From Hominiventricola filiformis (GTDB lineage Bacteria; Bacillota; Clostridia; Lachnospirales; Lachnospiraceae): DNA of 64,000 nt. A program made the position numbers and the translations under genes. Below the pieces are notes generated by a model. That model did not search any database. It had not been told where the DNA came from and saw nothing but the letters and a program-made list of their open reading frames with translations. Where the stretch lies: NCBI RefSeq assembly GCF_020686965.1, contig NZ_JAJEPS010000009.1, forward strand, positions 1 through 64,000, read 5' to 3'. Position 1 is the stretch's first letter. The number at the start of each line of letters is the position of its first letter. Positions 16,615 to 24,652 of the stretch are shown piece by piece.

Positions 16615-17462
16615 AACAATTCCTCCTTCCATTCCATCAGTCCCGGCAGCCACATGAATGCCATAAATACCAGATAAAATAAAATATCCCCTGCACCATT
16701 CACAATGCTGTCCATTCTTGGATAAAATTCCATGGTTCCATAGCCAAGACAACGCCCCGCAATGCAGCTTCCTCCTAAAAGCAATAAAAGCAGCATAAAT
16801 TTTCGGTCTCCGGATTCAAACCGGAACAGATGAAAGGTTGTCCTTCTCCGAAGCCCATATCCTCTGGCTTTCATAGAGTCTACCTGCTCCACCGTATTCT
16901 CAAGGCTCCATCCCAATAGTGTTGATACATGACGGATGGCCTTTCGTATCTTTTCCATATGCCCCGGTTTATCCGGATACAGCATCTCCTGTCCTTCCCG
17001 GATCTGCTGCAACTCCTGTTCCAGCTTCGGCACCAGATTCAGTGCCATGGAAATCAACAATGCAGTTCCAGGTGCCGCCTTTCCAAACAGATAGAGAAAT
17101 TTATCACTGGTGATCACTTCCTGATAACATCCAAACCATAAAATCAGCGCAGCCAAAGACAGTCCCGCCGTGATTCCATAACACAACGCTTCCAGAGTCA
17201 CCCATTGGTTCATGATTTTCACAAGTCTTGTCACACCTCTGTGATTCAAAAGCGGGTTTGCAAATGCAATCAGCAAAAGCATTGGCAAAAGATAGCGAAG
17301 GCGCTTCCATACCTTTCCTCCTTCCGTACAATGCAGAAAAAAAACTGCTCCGGCTAAAGCTTCCACCATGGCAACGGGGGTCTGGCAGACCAATACCAGA
17401 ATGATAGCTATTGCAAAATAGGAAAAACTGCAGATCGGATGAAGATTTTTAAAACCGCTCAT
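16587..17462 (-). CDS. ECF transporter transmembrane component EcfT
   Basis: The 291-residue protein has five to six membrane segments and the coupling-helix motif SMKARGYG with flanking basic residues (RRRTTF), the EcfT contact with the ATPases. The start at 17462 is behind AAGGAG; upstream codons are basic and lie in the terminator. It is the first gene of the EcfT-EcfAA-S-DUF4430-TIM operon. I see no riboswitch in front of this operon. Confidence 0.85.
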   Translation of the reverse strand: MSGFKNLHPICSFSYFAIAIILVLVCQTPVAMVEALAGAVFFLHCTEGGKVWKRLRYLLPMLLLIAFANPLLNHRGVTRLVKIMNQWVTLEALCYGITAGLSLAALILWFGCYQEVITSDKFLYLFGKAAPGTALLISMALNLVPKLEQELQQIREGQEMLYPDKPGHMEKIRKAIRHVSTLLGWSLENTVEQVDSMKARGYGLRRRTTFHLFRFESGDRKFMLLLLLLGGSCIAGRCLGYGTMEFYPRMDSIVNGAGDILFYLVFMAFMWLPGLMEWKEELLWRSYDLNL

Positions 17463-17489
17463 ACTTCTTTTTCTCCTTTTTCTTAAAAA

Positions 17490-17516
17490 TAAAAAAGGAA
17501 ACAGCAGCTGTTTCCC
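17490..17516 (-). terminator. Terminator after the coiled-coil hydrolase gene
   Basis: GGAAACAGC / GCTGTTTCC forms a stem followed by six T on the minus strand. It ends less than 30 bases before the ecfT start, so ecfT is transcribed by read-through or from a promoter inside the upstream gene. Confidence 0.75.
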
Positions 17517-17550
17517 CATTACAGCCGTGTTTCCTGAAAATATAGATTTT

Positions 17551-19161
17551 TTAATTATCCGATGTCGGCGGAGATGACGTCTTTTCCTCTGTTTCGGAAG
17601 AAGTACTGCTGTCATCCGGTGTCTGCGTCTCTGTTGAAACACTTCCAGAATTGTCTGGTGTCTCGGTTGAAGTGTTTCCGGAATTATCCGGTTCAGGTTC
17701 AGGCGAAGGTGTCGGAATCGGTGTTACATCTGGGGTTTTATTATCCGAATCTTTCTCTGAAGAGTCATCTTTCTTGGTATCATCATCTTCTATATCTTCG
17801 CTTTCATCCTCATCGTCGTCATCGTCATCATTTGACGTATTATTATTGCTGGAGGAACCTGTTGTATAGCTGGTCCAGTAATAATAGAAAATATGGTCTT
17901 TAATAATCCAGTAGGGCACACCGCCGTTCTGCAGGTTCGTTACCAGAGATGGTACCGGTGCCCAGGTACGGAAGAACAAGGACTCTCCCACGTTGCTGGT
18001 TCCATTCACTACCGCCCGTGCCGCATTCCAGCAGGACTGGGTGACAATGTTCGGAATATCATCATCCTGCTCCGCTTTCAGCACCAGATCAAAACGCCCT
18101 GACCCCACCGGCTCGAATTGTTTCGACTGACGGAGTACCCCTTCCAGCGTATTAGGGAATCGCGAGCTTCGAATCCGGTTCATAATGACATAACCCACTG
18201 CCAGCTGACCATCTGTTCCCTGATTGCCCGCCTCACAGTAAATAATTGTGGCAAGCATCATGATCTCATAATCACTCAGGGAAACACTTCCACCGGAGAT
18301 TCCTGAATCTGCCTGCTGAATATTGCCAGAGGTGTTCATGGATGCTGCCGCCTGCTGCGCTGCCCTGATACGAGCCGCTGCCTCTTCCTGGGCCGCTTTG
18401 GCAATCAACTGATTAAGGAGATCCGTCTTTTCCTTAATGAACTCTGCCATGTCCGTGATCTCGCCCTCTTTCTGGGCAAGGAGTTTCTCATATTCACTCA
18501 GTTTGGAACCTGTAGCTGCCTGCTGGTCTGCCACCTGCTGTTTCTTCTTCTCAGTCTCTGTCTTCAAAAGTTCCAGCGCATCCTGCTCATCCTGCAATTT
18601 TGCATACTGGTCATCCAGATCCGCTTTGGACACTTTATAATTCTCCAGCATATTCCGGTCGTACTGATTGACGCTGACCGTATATTCCACCTGGTTCAGA
18701 AGTCCGGTGAGTCCACCCGTAAGAGCCGCCGTGATAATGTTCTGCACCGCCGTCTGGTCATTTTCATACATGTACTGGATACGGGTTTTCATATCCTCGT
18801 ACTGCTTGTCCAGATCCGCCTGCGCCTCTTCGATCCGCCCCTCCATGGAGCTGACCTGGCTCTCCTTATCTGTAATCTGCTGATCCAGTTCTGCCACCTG
18901 CTCATTCAGGCTTTTAGACTGATTATCCAGCTCCTTCAGATAATTTTCCATCTCGGACTTGGCGTTATTCAGTTTATTCTGTTCCTGCTCCGTCTTTTTC
19001 TTCTCTTCCTCTGCTTCGCTTTTCTCCTGCTTGACCTTGTCAATCTTGTCCTGCGTATCCTTGCTGGCCGCCAGTGCGGTGCAAGAAGAAAAGCCAAGGC
19101 AAAGCGCCAGCGTAAGACAAAGCAGTCTTCCCGCCAGACTCTTCCGTTTCTTTCCTGTCAT
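17551..19161 (-). CDS. Coiled-coil cell wall hydrolase (PcsB-like N-terminus, SleB-type catalytic domain)
   Basis: The 536-residue protein has a signal peptide (1-31), a long heptad-rich coiled coil (about 33-285), a Hydrolase_2/SleB-like domain (about 293-425: IYCEAGNQGTDGQLAVGYVIMNR, QFEPV, HIFYYYW), then an Asp/Glu-rich and Ser/Thr/Pro-rich tail. The Glu of IYCEAGNQ is the expected catalytic acid. It probably cleaves peptidoglycan during growth or division, with the coiled coil as a regulatory arm. It is last in the nine-gene operon, three bases after trmL. Confidence 0.85.
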   Translation of the reverse strand: MTGKKRKSLAGRLLCLTLALCLGFSSCTALAASKDTQDKIDKVKQEKSEAEEEKKKTEQEQNKLNNAKSEMENYLKELDNQSKSLNEQVAELDQQITDKESQVSSMEGRIEEAQADLDKQYEDMKTRIQYMYENDQTAVQNIITAALTGGLTGLLNQVEYTVSVNQYDRNMLENYKVSKADLDDQYAKLQDEQDALELLKTETEKKKQQVADQQAATGSKLSEYEKLLAQKEGEITDMAEFIKEKTDLLNQLIAKAAQEEAAARIRAAQQAAASMNTSGNIQQADSGISGGSVSLSDYEIMMLATIIYCEAGNQGTDGQLAVGYVIMNRIRSSRFPNTLEGVLRQSKQFEPVGSGRFDLVLKAEQDDDIPNIVTQSCWNAARAVVNGTSNVGESLFFRTWAPVPSLVTNLQNGGVPYWIIKDHIFYYYWTSYTTGSSSNNNTSNDDDDDDEDESEDIEDDDTKKDDSSEKDSDNKTPDVTPIPTPSPEPEPDNSGNTSTETPDNSGSVSTETQTPDDSSTSSETEEKTSSPPTSDN

Positions 19162-19164
19162 TTC

Positions 19165-19659
19165 TTAATCCCAGTCGTATTTCGTAAGTGTTCCTGTCAT
19201 CTGCATGTTCGCAAAATTCTGCTGCCGCAGCGCTTCATAGAGCACAATCGCTACGGAATTAGACAGATTCAGCGAACGAATACTTGGATTCATGGGAATA
19301 CGGATGGAATTCTCCTTATTTTCGTGAAGAATTTCTTCCGGAATCCCCGCACTTTCTTTTCCGAACATAATGTAGCAGTCTGGCTCAAAATGAGCCTCTG
19401 TATAGACATTGGGGCCTTTTGTAGTCGCCATATAGATCTTCGCCCCCGGATTTCGGTTCAGAAAATCCTCATAATCCATATACGTAGTCACATCCAGATC
19501 TTTCCAGTAATCCATACCGGCACGACGCAGATGTTTCTCGCTTAATTTGAATCCAAGCGGTTCAATCAGGTGAAGCCTTGTCCCGGTTGCCACGCAGGTT
19601 CTGCCGATATTTCCGGTATTGGCCGGAATCTCCGGTTCGTAAAGTACAATATTCAGCAT
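19165..19659 (-). CDS. trmL: tRNA (cytidine/uridine-34 2'-O)-methyltransferase
   Basis: At 164 residues it has the minimal SpoU-fold size of TrmL: PEIPANTGNIGRTC at the N-terminus, then LHLIEPLGF, YIMFGKESAGIPEEIL and the knotted SAM site IRIPMNPSIRSLNLSNSVAIVLYE (given here as two parts: IRIPMNPSIRSLNL and SNSVAIVLYE). It modifies the wobble nucleotide of tRNA-Leu. It is three bases downstream of the aminotransferase gene. Confidence 0.92.
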   Translation of the reverse strand: MLNIVLYEPEIPANTGNIGRTCVATGTRLHLIEPLGFKLSEKHLRRAGMDYWKDLDVTTYMDYEDFLNRNPGAKIYMATTKGPNVYTEAHFEPDCYIMFGKESAGIPEEILHENKENSIRIPMNPSIRSLNLSNSVAIVLYEALRQQNFANMQMTGTLTKYDWD

Positions 19660-19662
19660 CTC

Positions 19663-20850
19663 TTACGCCTGCTCCTTCTGCTCCGCACGGAGTTTCTCAA
19701 CAAATCGCTCCAGTCTTGCCAGTGCAGCCTTCAGATTTTGCAGAGAATATGCATAAGAAATACGCAAGAATCCTTCTCCGCTGTCGCCAAATGCGGTACC
19801 CGGCACAACGGCTACTTTTTCTTCTTTTAAGAAACGCTCCGCAAATTCTTCGGATGTCATGCCAAATTCTTTAATACACGGGAAAATATAGAATGCGCCG
19901 TAAGGCTCAAAGCATTCCAGTCCCATCTCTTTAAACGCATTAACCAGATAACGGCGGCGCTGGTCATAGGCCTCCCTCATGGTGGCTACATCTGCATCCC
20001 CGTTTCTCATGGCTTCTACGGCCGCATACTGGCTGGTCGTCGGTGCGCACATAATCGCAAACTGATGAATCTTTGTCATCTGTTCAATAATCTCTCTCGG
20101 TCCGCAGGCATAGCCCAGACGCCATCCGGTCATGGCATAAGCCTTGGAAAATCCGTTGATCAGAATGGTACGCTCTTTCATACCCGGAATCGAAGCGATG
20201 GTCACATGGTCGCCCTTGTAACTTAACTCGCTGTAAATCTCATCAGACAGGACAAAGATATCTTTCTCCATGACGATCTCTGCAATTTTTTCCAAATCCG
20301 CCCGCTCCATAATAGCTCCGGTAGGATTGTTCGGATACGGAAGCACTAAAATCTTCGTCTTATCCGTAATGTGCTCCAGCAGTTCCTCCGGTGTCAGCCG
20401 GAATTCATTTTCTGCCTTCAGCTCGATAATCACCGGCTTTCCGCCTGCCAGAATCGCACAAGGTTCATAGGATACATAGCTCGGCTGTGGGATCAGCACT
20501 TCATCCCCCGGATCCAGCATGGCACGCATGGCAATGTCAATACCCTCACTGCCACCAACGGTTACAATCGTCTCATGATGCCAGTCGTAGGATACCTGGT
20601 AGCGGCGGTCCAGATAGTTGCAGATCTCTTCTCTTAATTCTTTCAGTCCGGAATTGGACGTATAGAAGGTCCGTCCTTTTTCCAAGGAATAGATTCCCTC
20701 ATCCCTTACATGCCAGGGTGTGTCAAAGTCCGGCTCACCTACACCAAGGGAGATCACATCCTTATCATTCATCTCACTTACCAGATCAAAGAACTTACGG
20801 ATTCCGGATGGTTTAATATTTACAATGGTTTCAGACAGTGGGTTTCTCAT
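19663..20850 (-). CDS. Pyridoxal-phosphate aminotransferase, class I/II (aspartate type)
   Basis: The 395-residue enzyme has the family markers PYPNNPTGA, LSDEIYSEL, the PLP lysine in GFSKAYAMTGWRLGYA and the C-terminal arginine in FLRISYAYS. It transfers an amino group between an amino acid and a 2-oxo acid; the substrate is not set by sequence. It overlaps the Lrp-type regulator by 4 bp (ATGA), which suggests that the regulator senses a related amino acid. Confidence 0.9.
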   Translation of the reverse strand: MRNPLSETIVNIKPSGIRKFFDLVSEMNDKDVISLGVGEPDFDTPWHVRDEGIYSLEKGRTFYTSNSGLKELREEICNYLDRRYQVSYDWHHETIVTVGGSEGIDIAMRAMLDPGDEVLIPQPSYVSYEPCAILAGGKPVIIELKAENEFRLTPEELLEHITDKTKILVLPYPNNPTGAIMERADLEKIAEIVMEKDIFVLSDEIYSELSYKGDHVTIASIPGMKERTILINGFSKAYAMTGWRLGYACGPREIIEQMTKIHQFAIMCAPTTSQYAAVEAMRNGDADVATMREAYDQRRRYLVNAFKEMGLECFEPYGAFYIFPCIKEFGMTSEEFAERFLKEEKVAVVPGTAFGDSGEGFLRISYAYSLQNLKAALARLERFVEKLRAEQKEQA

Positions 20851-21329
20851 GGGGTCACCAACATCCTTTCATCTTTTGACGGATTTACCATCACAGAGCC
20901 ATGATCTTTATATTTCTTCAGAATGAAATGCGTTGCAGTGCTCAATACGGACTCCTGTGTGGACAGCTTCTCGGATACGAACTGTGCCACGCCGCGCATG
21001 GTCTTGCCCTCGATCATGACCATAAAGTCAAATCCTCCGGAAATCAGATAGACACAGTCTACTTCCGGATAGTTGTAGATTCTCTCTGCAATCTTGTCAA
21101 ATCCAAGACCTCTCTGCGGAGTTACCTTTACCTCAATCAGCGCGGTTACTTTCTCGGAGCTGGTCTTATCCCAGTCGATCAGGGTGTGATAACCACAGAT
21201 CACGCCTTCTTTTTCCATGTCAGCGATCTCGTTTGCCACTGCTGCTTCGTCCGTTCCCAGCATAATAGCAAGATCTTTCAGATCCACACGACTGTTCCGC
21301 TCGATGTATGTTAAAATCTTTTCTCTCAT
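20847..21329 (-). CDS. Lrp/AsnC family transcriptional regulator
   Basis: The 160-residue protein has an N-terminal winged helix (about 1-60, DLKDLAIMLGTDEAAVANEI) and a RAM effector domain (about 70-140, VYLISGGFDFMVMIEG). It is translationally coupled to the aminotransferase gene and probably responds to an amino acid. Confidence 0.88.
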   Translation of the reverse strand: MREKILTYIERNSRVDLKDLAIMLGTDEAAVANEIADMEKEGVICGYHTLIDWDKTSSEKVTALIEVKVTPQRGLGFDKIAERIYNYPEVDCVYLISGGFDFMVMIEGKTMRGVAQFVSEKLSTQESVLSTATHFILKKYKDHGSVMVNPSKDERMLVTP

Positions 21330-21341
21330 TTCTCTATTCCC

Positions 21342-22328
21342 CTACTCATATATCTTATATAATTCGTCTGTCTTCGGTCTTTCCAGATAAGCAGTGTCTT
21401 CCCCGTTCACTATCTTCTTCGCTTTTCCTTCCACGCAGCGTCCTACAATCGACGCCGGAATTCCGGCTTTCTTCAGTGCCTGCACCAGACCCAGTCCGTC
21501 GGGTGCCGCCATCAGCATGGAACCGCTGGAAATCAACTGGTACGGGTTCAGATGAAACTGCTCACAGACCTCTACGGTTTCCTGACGGATGGGGATTGCT
21601 TTCAGATCAATCTCCAGTCCCACGCCGGATGCCTCTGCCAGTTCCCAGAGCGCTCCGTAGATACCGCCTTCCGTTACGTCGTGCATGGCCGTGACTCCAT
21701 GAGCCACAGCCACCATGGCCTCTGGAACCACCGAAAGATACTGATCAAAGGCTTTCGCCTGATCCACAAAGCTTCCGGTGAAATGTTGTTTTAGTTCTTC
21801 TTCTTTTTCTTTTGCAATGATGGAGGTTCCCTCGATTCCAATCCACTTGGTCACGATCACGTCATCCCCCACATGGGCTCCGCCGGTGGTGATCAGACGG
21901 TCTTTCTTTGCCTTACCCACTCCGGTCACAGAGATGACCGGCTGATTGACTACTGCCGTCACCTCCGTGTGTCCACCCATTACCTGTATATGCAGTTTCT
22001 CACAGGCGCATTCCACTTCCTGCATCAGCCTCCGAATCAGAGACTCATCCGCAGAAGGCGGCAGTAAAACAGTCAGAAGAACTCCTACCGGTTCCGCTCC
22101 CGCGCTTGCTAGGTCATTAGCCGTAATCTGCAGGGCCAACGTTCCCATATCTTTCTCCGTTCCCGTAATCGGGTCTGTAGAGAGCACAAACACTTCATCC
22201 GGCGCCAGCTGCATGACTGCACAGTCCTCGCCCACTCCGGCTCCTACCAGCACTTCATCTCTCTTGGTATGAATCTGACGGAAAACTGCTCTTTTTAATA
22301 TACTTTCCGGTATCTTTCCTATCTCCAT
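21342..22328 (-). CDS. HypE-like AIR synthase-family protein
   Basis: The 328-residue protein has the PurM/HypE two-domain fold: GAGVGEDCAVM near the N-terminus, STDPITGTEKDMG, NDLASAGAEPVG, MGGHTEVT, VTKWIGIEGTS and AMHDVTEGGIYGALWELAEA. Such proteins are often annotated as hydrogenase maturation factor, but no hyp or hydrogenase genes are nearby and I did not see the C-terminal PRxC motif needed by true HypE, so the role is open. Confidence 0.8.
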   Translation of the reverse strand: MEIGKIPESILKRAVFRQIHTKRDEVLVGAGVGEDCAVMQLAPDEVFVLSTDPITGTEKDMGTLALQITANDLASAGAEPVGVLLTVLLPPSADESLIRRLMQEVECACEKLHIQVMGGHTEVTAVVNQPVISVTGVGKAKKDRLITTGGAHVGDDVIVTKWIGIEGTSIIAKEKEEELKQHFTGSFVDQAKAFDQYLSVVPEAMVAVAHGVTAMHDVTEGGIYGALWELAEASGVGLEIDLKAIPIRQETVEVCEQFHLNPYQLISSGSMLMAAPDGLGLVQALKKAGIPASIVGRCVEGKAKKIVNGEDTAYLERPKTDELYKIYE

Positions 22329-22345
22329 GGGTTCTTTCGCCTCCG

Positions 22346-23794
22346 TTATTGTACCGGTGCCGCAGCTGCCGCAGCTGCATTAGCCGCTGCTACATTCGCG
22401 TCCGCCAGTGCCTCGTCCTGTGCTGCGATGGCCGCCCGCAGATTCTCCGACAACGTCGGATCTCCTGCCGTACCATAGGTAACAACACGGTCACTGCCCT
22501 TGTAAGTACTCTTATTGATCTTAATCCGGTCTGTCTGCACACCATTGACCTTTACGATCTTGTAAAGCTCTGCCACATATCCGGTCTTTCCGGCAGATAC
22601 GTTCTTATAACCAAGTCCCTGTCCGGCATCATCTCTTAAGATGGTGTTCGGCTTTACTTCATTTACCAGAACGCTTTCGAAGGAAATGCTCCGGTTGCTG
22701 TCTCTGGTTTCTTTTCCGTAGATATTAAATGTAATCTTCTTATCAGAAGTAGTGTATCCCTCTATATAAATCGGATACTCCGTAGAGTTCTTGAATTTAA
22801 AATCCTTATAGGTTCCGGCAATAGCTGCATCCTCAGACAGTTCTACATAATGAACGGTCATGGAATGAGGTGAACGCTCCACCACTTCCAGCTCTGCCCT
22901 CAGAACTGCATTGTAAAGGGTTGTAGATACCTGGCAGATACCGCCTCCCATACTGTCGACCACTTCACCATTCAGATAAGAGCCTGCCATGGCATACCCA
23001 TTTTCTGCAGTAAATGGCGCTACCGTCTCATACATAGAAAATGTCTCACCCGGATATAATACCGTTCCATTCACATGTTTTGCACCGCTATTTACATTCT
23101 TGGAACGATCCGCACTGGACGTAGAAAAGCTGGTAGTGAAGGATCCCAGCAGATCTTTTACATAAGCAAGATCTTCTGCACTTCCCTCCGGTTTCGTTAC
23201 CTGTACCGGAAGCTCCAGGAAATTTTCCCCATCTGTCCAGTCATTTTCCAGATAGTCCACAATAGCCCGTACAGAACTGTCTACGTTAATCTCCCGGCCT
23301 TCTTCTCCCGGTACAAAGGTAAACTCTCCGTTTTCCCTTGTCAGGGAAGCATTCTTTGCATCCTGGTCATACTTGGTACAAGTATCCTGTACATAAACCT
23401 GCACCATCTCTTCATTGGCTGTGCGGCTTAATGTATAATTTAAGCCATTGTGCTGCAGATCTTTCTGTTCCTTGTAGCGCTTCACCACATTACCGGTCCG
23501 TCCCACCTGCAGGGCACTTGTGACTGCATCCTCATTGGAATAAGTCACTCCGAATGATGATAACGGTGCATCCAGCGTCTGATCTCCAATCTTCAGTGTC
23601 AGTGTCTCTTCTCCCAGCTTCGCCTCATAAGCCGTCAGTGCGTTCATTGCCTCATCTTTCGTCATACCTGAGACATCCACGCCTTCGATAGTAATCCCTT
23701 TCAGAATCGTGGACTCAGCTGCACAGACAGTCATTCCCAGCGACATCAGCAGCAGACTCACAAGCACTGCCGCCGCGCTCCACCACTTTTTCAT
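22346..23794 (-). CDS. VanW family surface protein with putative peptidoglycan-binding domain
   Basis: The 482-residue protein has a signal segment, a PG_binding_4 type region (about 30-215), a VanW domain (about 220-355: NVNSGAKHVNGTVLYPGETFS, split as NVNSGAKHVNGTV and LYPGETFS, then GGGICQVSTTLYNA and SPHSMTVHYV) and a C-terminal region ending in an Ala-rich tail. It is probably cell-wall associated. Function beyond wall association is unknown. It sits 17 bases upstream of the HypE-like gene. Confidence 0.87.
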   Translation of the reverse strand: MKKWWSAAAVLVSLLLMSLGMTVCAAESTILKGITIEGVDVSGMTKDEAMNALTAYEAKLGEETLTLKIGDQTLDAPLSSFGVTYSNEDAVTSALQVGRTGNVVKRYKEQKDLQHNGLNYTLSRTANEEMVQVYVQDTCTKYDQDAKNASLTRENGEFTFVPGEEGREINVDSSVRAIVDYLENDWTDGENFLELPVQVTKPEGSAEDLAYVKDLLGSFTTSFSTSSADRSKNVNSGAKHVNGTVLYPGETFSMYETVAPFTAENGYAMAGSYLNGEVVDSMGGGICQVSTTLYNAVLRAELEVVERSPHSMTVHYVELSEDAAIAGTYKDFKFKNSTEYPIYIEGYTTSDKKITFNIYGKETRDSNRSISFESVLVNEVKPNTILRDDAGQGLGYKNVSAGKTGYVAELYKIVKVNGVQTDRIKINKSTYKGSDRVVTYGTAGDPTLSENLRAAIAAQDEALADANVAAANAAAAAAAPVQ

Positions 23795-23813
23795 AATATT
23801 CTCCTCTTTCTCT

Positions 23814-23924
23814 TTATAATGCGTAAACCAAAAGCGGCAGTATCATAGCCACTACAAGAATTACCACGATCACACCGGCAACAATTCTTCTCTTTTTCTC
23901 ATAATTGTTATAACGATTACTCAT
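23814..23924 (-). CDS. 36-residue single-pass membrane peptide
   Basis: A small frame starts with ATGAGT, the ATG overlapping the stop of the exonuclease gene in an ATGA overlap, and ends 19 bases before the VanW gene. The product has a polar basic N-terminus (MSNRYNNYEKKRR) and one hydrophobic helix rich in Val and Ile. The coupling and clean charge pattern suggest it is translated. Its function is unknown. Confidence 0.65.
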   Translation of the reverse strand: MSNRYNNYEKKRRIVAGVIVVILVVAMILPLLVYAL

Positions 23925-24652
23925 CCTGTTCTCCTTCCGCTCTTCGGCATCCGGCCATAATTCAGTATGATTTTGTCAATCATCCGGGACGCCTCACTTT
24001 TTGTCATATCCTCAATGCGAATATTTGTATCTATTCTATGATATTTCAGTAAATCATTCAAGTATCCTTTTTGTGAATCCGTAATCGGACTCTGCTTTTT
24101 TGCACTGTACTGCAGCGGTCTTGCAGCAAATGCATCCGGTTCTTTCTCTCCGAATTCCTTCCACAGCCTCTGCAACAGTTCATGTGTTGCCAGTGCATCA
24201 TCAAGGGCTCGGTGGGAATGCCCCGGATCAATCCCGTAATGGACACACAGATCCGGCAGTCTGCGGGACGGCAGATCCGCCAGCACCTTCCTGGCAATTT
24301 TCAATGTATCTATTCCGTCTTTTTCAAAAGAATATCCCAGATTCACTGCCATCTGTTTCAGAAAGCTGAAATCAAACGTAATATTATGGCCCAGTATTGG
24401 CAGATCTTTGCAAAAATCAAAAAATTCCCGGAATGCTTCCTCCGTCTTCTTTCCTTCTGCCTGCATCGCATCCGTAATTCCCGTCAGTTCCGTGATCCGC
24501 TCCGGTATCGGTACTCCCGTATCAATCAGCGTCTCAAAAGTTTCCACGACCCGTCCCTGTTCAATGCGTGCCGCACCGATTTCCAGCACTTTATCTCTGG
24601 CAGGATTCAGTCCCGTTGTCTCCGTATCCAGAACAATATAATTATCCGTCAT
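23921..24652 (-). CDS. DnaQ-like DEDDh 3'-5' exonuclease
   Basis: The 243-residue protein shows Exo I VLDTETTGL, Exo II GHNITFDFSFL and Exo III HRALDDALAT. It is similar to the PolC/epsilon proofreading fold but stands alone, with an extra C-terminal ~60 residues. It probably trims DNA or RNA 3' ends. The start is behind AGGAGAACGTC and overlaps the radical SAM gene by 11 bp. Confidence 0.88.
   Translation of the reverse strand: MTDNYIVLDTETTGLNPARDKVLEIGAARIEQGRVVETFETLIDTGVPIPERITELTGITDAMQAEGKKTEEAFREFFDFCKDLPILGHNITFDFSFLKQMAVNLGYSFEKDGIDTLKIARKVLADLPSRRLPDLCVHYGIDPGHSHRALDDALATHELLQRLWKEFGEKEPDAFAARPLQYSAKKQSPITDSQKGYLNDLLKYHRIDTNIRIEDMTKSEASRMIDKIILNYGRMPKSGRRTG

Noticed and set aside
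21342..22328. True HypE hydrogenase maturation factor
   Set aside because: No hydrogenase or other hyp genes are nearby and the C-terminal cysteine motif was not seen; called HypE-like only.
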